Below, piece after piece: positions 58,477 through 64,000 of a stretch of 64,000 bases of DNA. The translations under genes were made by a program, and so were the position numbers. This DNA comes from Vicia villosa (Eukaryota > Streptophyta > Magnoliopsida > Fabales > Fabaceae), in contig NW_026705567.1 in NCBI RefSeq assembly GCF_029867415.1, positions 372,001 through 436,000 on the forward strand, given 5' to 3'. Position 1 is the first letter of the stretch, and every line of letters begins with the position of its first letter. The notes under the pieces are model-generated. The model did not search any database, was not told where the DNA came from, and saw only the letters and a program-made list of their open reading frames with translations.

Positions 58477-58644
58477 ATGGCGAAGTGGTGGGAAACGTGT
58501 TTTCTTATGGTCATCACCATTGCTACGGTGATCATGTCTTTTTTCTGTCTACATAGCCCGGAACACTGTGGACCTGGGATGCTTGCACTCCCAATCATCT
58601 ACATGTTATTATTTGTAGCATGGGTTATTAATCGTCATTCTTAA
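58477..58644 (+). CDS. Two-pass small membrane protein ORF inside the LTR (55 aa)
   Basis: The ATG at 58477 opens a 55-codon frame (168 nt with stop). The protein is MAKWWETCF, a hydrophobic segment (LMVITIATVIMSFFCL), a short polar loop with HSPEHCGPG, a second hydrophobic segment (MLALPIIYMLLFVAWVI) and the tail NRHS. Two membrane helices with a Cys/His/Pro/Gly loop are predicted by eye. The ATG is in a good context (GACAAAATGG) and is the first after the TATA-linked leader. It is not part of known Gag-Pol. Function unknown; could also be chance. Confidence 0.45.
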   Translation: MAKWWETCFLMVITIATVIMSFFCLHSPEHCGPGMLALPIIYMLLFVAWVINRHS

Positions 58645-61600
58645 AATTTGCCGTATTTCTTATTTCTTAAATGTACCGTTTATTCGTCGTACTGTTCAAT
58701 ATAGTATGTAATATTTGTACTGTCAGTATTAAATGTTGTACTATTTGTCATAATGTTGCTTAATTATTCAGATAATATTTTGTGTGTTTTCTGCCAGTCA
58801 AATATCCATTTTTCTGTGCATTAAATGATTTTCAGGGTTATTATCGGTAATTTTGCTCGCGTACAGTAAATATTATTTATTTATTATGTCTGTGTTTTTA
58901 ACAAGTCATGTAAATAAACTTTAATTTTTCACATAAAACAAAAACAACAAAAAGAAAATTAACTTTGACTGTTGATTTTTCACTCTAACTGCTACATTAA
59001 TACCCGAACAGTCAGTTGACAGTCAAACTGCTGGCAGTACAATTCTCAGTGTTTTGTACCATCAATCAAATCAATCTTTTACAATTCAAAATTCCAAGAT
59101 TTTTGTCCTAGAAGTCTTCTGAATATCACATGATTAGCAGAGACTCAACACTGCACAAAAATCAGGTACGCTTAACTGTCTCCTACACAAACAGTCCCTG
59201 ACTAGGGTTTTCTTGTTTTTACAGGAGAAACAAGTTTTTGAGACCTCAAATGGATTTCATGGACATCCATATATCTCAAAGTACCATCACACAAATTTTC
59301 AGACTTCAATTCACTCAGACGCACCGTCAGCAGCTCAAACAGTCAACAGACGACCCGTTTGACCAAAAAAGTCAACAGACAGTCAAAAATGAAATTTTTT
59401 GTCAACATCCATATTTTGTCAAAAGATTCATCATTTGATCATTGGATGATCATAATTCATCAAGGAAAGATCAAAAATCAACAAAACCCTAAGATTCAAA
59501 ATTAGGGTTTTCTCTTAAAAAGTCAACTGAATTTGACTGGCCATAACTCTCTCATCCTGCATCCAAAAAATTCAAACCAAAGTTCATTTTGAAGGAAAAT
59601 CAATTATCCTTCAAATGCAATTGATCCCATGGCCATTACATTCACCATTTGAAAAATATGAACAAAGACATTACAGGTCATTTTCAAAGTCAACAAAAAG
59701 ACACTTTTTTCAAAAGGACACACAAGGAGCATCAAATATCATTTTGACATGAGACCAAAGACATTGGTTAGAGGACTCTTTGAGGTTTCCAAAAAGTGCA
59801 AGATCTCCTTCATATGACAAAAATTGAGGGATTTACACCTTGTTGAAGTTGGCTAAAATTTGGGAAAATGCATAAAACCAACATTGCTCAAAAATGTATT
59901 TTTTCCAAATGGGGCCAAGTTTGCATGGTTCAAACATGTTTGCCATAATTTTATGGGCCTCCCACGACCAAGACAAAGCCCACACCATTTTTATCCATTT
60001 TGGCTTAATTTTATCTTATTTTAAGATTAAAAGAAAAAAGGAAATGGAAGGATAATGGATAGCTTAAATCTTAAGCATGACTCATCCAAGAATCTTCAAT
60101 TTTCTGCAGAAGATTGAGGTACAAGGCAAGAGCATTGAAGAGAAGCAAGACTTGGTCAACAATTCAAAGGTTTTAATATAAAAAAATCAAGAATTCAACA
60201 AAGGCAACTAAAAGCTTCTTGGCTTCAATTCTAAGCACAACATAGCCTATATAAAGGCTATAACACTTCACAAACAAAAGAGCACGAAATCAGAGCCAAA
60301 GTCTTGCTTGTAACACACTTGTAACATCTTGAAATATTCAAAGAAATTTAAAATTCGAATTTTAAGTTCGAGCTAGTTTCAATACAAATTAAACACTCAA
60401 ACACGTTCCTTGAACTTCACTGAACCTATCCAGATCAGTTGCAAGCATTGAAACCTCAAGAACACGAGCCTAGAACTCACGGTTTGTTCAAATCAAAACT
60501 CACCAAAATCTCATAACACATGCATATTTAACAAGATGTAGACTCATATTTAAGTTTGGTTTGAGGTCCTGATCATTTCTGGAAACTTAATTGAGGTTTG
60601 GACACCTATACGAGGAACCACCATTTTAGGGTTCTTACTTTCAAATTTAGGGCTTTACAGTTAGTGCAAAATCACGAGCTCTAAATAATATCATTAAACT
60701 CGCATGAACAAGACGAACTAAATGGTGGCATCGCGCCAAATTTATGTTGTTGTTTGCTTGTATTCGCTATTTTCAACAGGTGTAAAAGGTCAGAGTTTCT
60801 ACACCACCTGCAAAAGAAAGGTGTAAAAACTCTATCCTGAGGAAGAAGATGATGCGTGGCGTCCTCTGATTGGCTAGAGGGCGCGCGCGTGTTTTTAAAT
60901 TCACTTTGGATTCAGTGTTTTGCAGGTACGTCACGTGTCATGGTCCCTCATGATGGTAACCATCAGATCTGTCCACTCAGCAATCCAGCGCACCAGAATG
61001 AAGCACCATATCATGGACTCCATTTAAATATCACATCTGATTAGTATCCTTTTATTTTCTATTTTTATTTTAATTTCTTGTTAAATTAATTAAAATAGTT
61101 TTTAAAAATCCAAAAAATACACAAAAAATATTTTTAAGTAAATAAAATAATATATTATTTTCTGATATAAAAATATTTTATTTTTCTTCATAATTTAAAT
61201 ATTTTGCATAATTAATTAGTATATATTTATATATTTGCTTTTTAATTACTTCAACCAATCAAAAAATCATAAAAAAAATTTTGTTCTTTATATTAAATAT
61301 TGTTTATATATTATAAGCTAATTTTGTACATATTTTGAATAATTTTCTCTTCAAATTTTAATTATTTGTATAATTATTTGTATAATTATGTATTAATTAA
61401 CTTAATAAATTTCAAATCAATTTCAAAAAATCCAAAAAAAATTAGTTTTGTTTTAAAATTAATTAGCAAACATTTTGAACATATTTTGAACTTAATTTTT
61501 AGGTTTAAAATTTTATTTCCATCTTTTCTCATTTTAATTTAATTAATCATGCATTAATTATAATTAAAACAAATCATAAAAAATCCAAAAAAAACATGTC

Positions 61601-62659
61601 TTTATTTTCTTGCAATTTAAATTCCTAGATAAATGTATAGGTTGCCAAACTCATGTAAATAGCGTAGTTTACATTTCCCGCACAATCGATGTAATAGCGT
61701 AGATTTATTTTCCGCATTTTACATTTCCGCATTTTAAATTCCAGCATATATAAACTGCGTGTATGCCAAAGATAAAATTGAATCGTTAGATCACTAACTC
61801 CAAAAGATAAAATACCTGAATCCAAACACAATCACACTTGCACCACCTAAGGTAATCCCTTATCATTTTTTTCAAAATCAAAGTCAAATTCTACTATTTC
61901 GAGTACAAAATCGAACCTTTTGTTTGTATCCGGTGAAAGGATAGATTTTTAAAGGAAATAGGATAAAGACCTTACAACTCAGGGTAGACCTCCTAATTTG
62001 CTTGCTCAAATAAAAAACAAACAAAATTCTCATACACTGTTGTTTTTCAAAATAAAACTTTCCAAAAAGACAATACTTTGTATACATCCAAACAAGGATC
62101 ATTACGAAGTTAACGTTCTTTTTTCCAAAACATCTTTTGAAAGATGAAAACACTTTGTATACATCCGCACAAGGATCATTACAAATTCAACTTACAAAGG
62201 TATTTCAAACCACATATGAGCATTTTAAAGCAATTGAAAAGTGATCGAAAGCAAGTGAGCCAAGCAAACTTAAGAGCCCATGGATAACCATGGATACAAA
62301 GGGTGCTAACACCTTCCCTTTGTATAACCTACCCCCTTACCCAGAATTTCTTAAAGGTCTTTTTTCTGTTTCTTTTATAAACCTTTCCTTAATTGGATAA
62401 AATAAAAGGTCGGTGGCGACTCTCTGAATTTTCAAAAAATGCGAAAGCAGAAACAATAAAAAGAGTCAGTTCACGTATCTCTCCGCGAGAGGTATGGCCG
62501 AAAACGGAGGTCCACAGACATCCACTAACATAAATATTCATAACAAAGAGAAATATATTGACATTGACATCTAAGAGAAATAAAACTATATTCACATCAA
62601 AGAGAAATAAGACTTTTTTTTTTGTTGAAAAGAGAAAAGATTATATAAAAATATAAAGG

Positions 62660-63410
62660 TATGAAAAAATCCCATAGTGTGGACGCCGGATTCGGAGGGA
62701 GATTACTCAACAAGAAGCGGATACGATATTTTGACTTTGTTACGTTTTGGGGAAGCATGGAGCAATTCTTCTCCTTCGTGTTTCTCGGTGATTTGGAAAG
62801 CTCTGGTCCCTCAAAGAATTAGAGCTTTCGGTTGGAGATGTGCGCATAATCGTATACCAACCAAAGAGGAGTTATCTTTTAGAGGAATTAATCTCTCTGT
62901 TAATGATCTTCTATGTGTATATTGTGCGGAGGTTGTCGAAACGTGTGATCACCTTTTTTTGGGCTGCAACTTTGCTAAATTGGTGTGGTTGGAGGTTTTT
63001 GACTGGATGGATGTACCGGCTGATTTAAGAGGGGAATTGGTCTCTAGCTTGGGCCTCTGTATTCTGGAATGCATGAATAAAGGAATCAAGAATGGGTTCG
63101 CTAGCAAGGTTTGGTTGGCGGTTCTATGGAGCTTGTGGTGTTATAGGAAAGATATAGTCTTCAACAACGTTAAAGCTTGCCCCTCGGACTTGGGTTGGAG
63201 TGTCAAATTTAAGGTTTGGAAATGATCTTGTGCCGGTAATATTACCTATTCCAAGTGTGACTATTACGATTTGTGTAAAAATCCTTTGTTTTTTGAAGGA
63301 TAGTTTCAGCTGGTGGGTAATGTTTGGTTTCCAAGCGTTTCCTCGTTCTTTTGTAAGCGGGATTAGAGTACCCCTAGTACTCTCTAAATGATATTTCTTG
63401 CTTAAAAAAA
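62660..63410 (+). pseudogene. 5'-truncated LINE with zf-RVT domain and poly(A)
   Basis: A plus frame 62677-63225 (182 codons) encodes the post-RT region: DSEGDYSTRSGYDIL, VIWKALVPQRIRAFGWRCAH, zinc-binding CVYCAEVVETCDHLFLGCNF and LAVLWSLWCYRKDIVFNN. It then runs into a non-coding tail and an A-run at about 63403. No RT upstream, so it is a truncated LINE copy, although this frame is open. Confidence 0.8.
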
Positions 63411-63713
63411 AACAAAAAGAATAAGGTGGCACAAAAAGTACCAGATAATAAACCCAATCAAAATAAAAGAAAGAAATACAAAAGTCAAAATGAAAGGACA
63501 ACCAAACAACCACATAAACCAACACATGAAATAATGTTAGCAATGGCAATTTGACTGGATATCCGCAAAATATGCTTATAATGAATAAGATAAAAATTAA
63601 CAAAATAGATATGAATACGAACACATATAGTTATATATTAAAATTAGCGTATATGGGTGTGGGTACCTCTCTTACTACCCATCCCGTCCCCTATCTGCAC
63701 TACATATTTAAAT

Positions 63714-64000
63714 AAGGCTTAAATAATCTTTTGTTCCATGTAAGTTAACGAGTTTTTGAATTTGGTCCATATTTTTTTTTCCAAGTTCTCATGTGTCCAT
63801 TTCTTGTTGGCATTGGTCTCTTCTATCAAAATTCCTTTTAAAAAAAGATGATGTCACATACGGTGCTGACGTGACGGTTTTTTTTCTTCATTTTTTTTAA
63901 TATTCAGTCATTCCTTTATCGATGTGGAGATCTTTTTATATTTTTTTATATTTTTAATATTCAATCATTCCACGTAATATTTGTTTGTTTGTTTTTTATA
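63714..64000. mobile_element. Partial MITE at the window edge
   Basis: AAGGCTTAAATAATCTTTTG and the following TTTGGTCCAT have the style of the MITE ends seen at 1158 and 31255. The other end lies beyond the window. Confidence 0.45.

Larger units (their letters stand above)
57839..62516 (+). mobile_element. Ogre-type (Ty3/gypsy Tat) solo LTR, 4678 bp
   Basis: Begins TGTTATACCCCAAAATTTGC and ends CGGAGGTCCACA. GACAT flanks both ends (57834-57838, 62517-62521), a perfect 5-bp duplication. The late part has GGGTGCTAACACCTTCCCTT and GGTGGCGACTCTCT, typical of the 3' region of Ogre LTRs. It carries no internal domain, so it is a solo LTR. Length and these phrases fit Ogre; lineage is from family knowledge. 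Confidence 0.9.
53573..62545 (-). mobile_element. Ty1/copia retrotransposon, decayed, with a nested Ogre LTR
   Basis: Transcribed on the minus strand. The 3' LTR is at 53573-53805 and the 5' LTR at 57634-57838 plus 62517-62545, split by the Ogre-type LTR. AAGAG flanks both outer ends (53568-53572, 62546-62550), an exact 5-bp target duplication. A polypurine tract (CCAAGGGGGAG) precedes the 3' LTR. A primer-binding-like CGTTATCAGCACGA follows the 5' LTR. Gag-pol is full of stops. Confidence 0.9.

Noticed and set aside
59238..59438. 66-codon frame in the Ogre-type LTR
   Set aside because: Glutamine/threonine-rich, no upstream leader or TATA link, and no hydrophobic or domain pattern. Weaker than the frame at 58477.
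62677..63225. Host gene encoding a zinc-binding protein
   Set aside because: The 182-codon frame is open, but it is the LINE post-RT zf-RVT domain, followed by a LINE tail and an A-run.

Overview
This window reads as nuclear DNA of a papilionoid legume, probably of the temperate (IRLC/Vicieae-type) group that includes pea, lentil, faba bean and Medicago. The grounds are AT-rich intergenic DNA, plant genes with many GT-AG introns, an Ogre-type Ty3/gypsy LTR of about 4.7 kb, SIRE-like copia LTRs, Cassandra-like 5S-derived repeats and a defensin-like gene. The species call is inference; no database was searched.

Four conventional genes could be reconstructed exon by exon with every splice phase closing: ALG10, the ER alpha-1,2-glucosyltransferase (minus, 8 exons, 507 aa, 8414-4926); a WOX3/PRESSED FLOWER-type WUSCHEL homeobox gene (plus, 2 exons, 207 aa, 18139-19184); a secreted 8-cysteine defensin-like peptide (minus, 2 exons, 75 aa, 34214-33875); and a respiratory burst NADPH oxidase of RBOHH/J type (minus, 14 exons, 853 aa, 49855-45272). 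They are functionally unrelated single genes and form no operon or cluster.

Nearly everything else is transposon-derived. 0-4.2 kb: a TIR element with a second MITE nested inside it, then a 1.9-kb MULE-like element carrying ten copies of a 20-bp palindrome, a 155-bp-arm hairpin and a small spliced gene. 4.9-9.8 kb: ALG10 with a Tourist-like MITE upstream and a tRNA-like SINE in an intron. 10.5-15.2 kb: retrotransposon gag/ORF relics and a clean copia solo LTR with a 5-bp target duplication. 16.6-17.1 kb: a 156-bp tandem repeat. 19.8-28.1 kb: LINE ORF1 relic, two tRNA-like heads, an Ogre-like LTR fragment, a Ty3/gypsy-like solo LTR and a decayed copia element. 28-33.3 kb: very AT-rich DNA with microsatellites and several MITEs with readable target duplications. 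35-40 kb: Cassandra-like and copia LTR pieces and a 49-bp tandem array. 40.2-44 kb: a Helitron-like 3' terminus followed by non-coding filler. 50-63.4 kb: decayed gypsy gag, then a 9-kb copia element whose 5' LTR was split by an Ogre-type solo LTR, then a truncated LINE.

The most unusual items are (i) a 55-codon open reading frame for a two-pass small membrane protein inside the Ogre-type LTR, downstream of a TATA box; (ii) the MULE-like element combining palindromic subterminal repeats, a potential siRNA hairpin and an 89-aa charged-repeat protein gene; (iii) the copia/Ogre nesting, in which both target duplications are still perfect. No CRISPR, plasmid or bacterial features were found.
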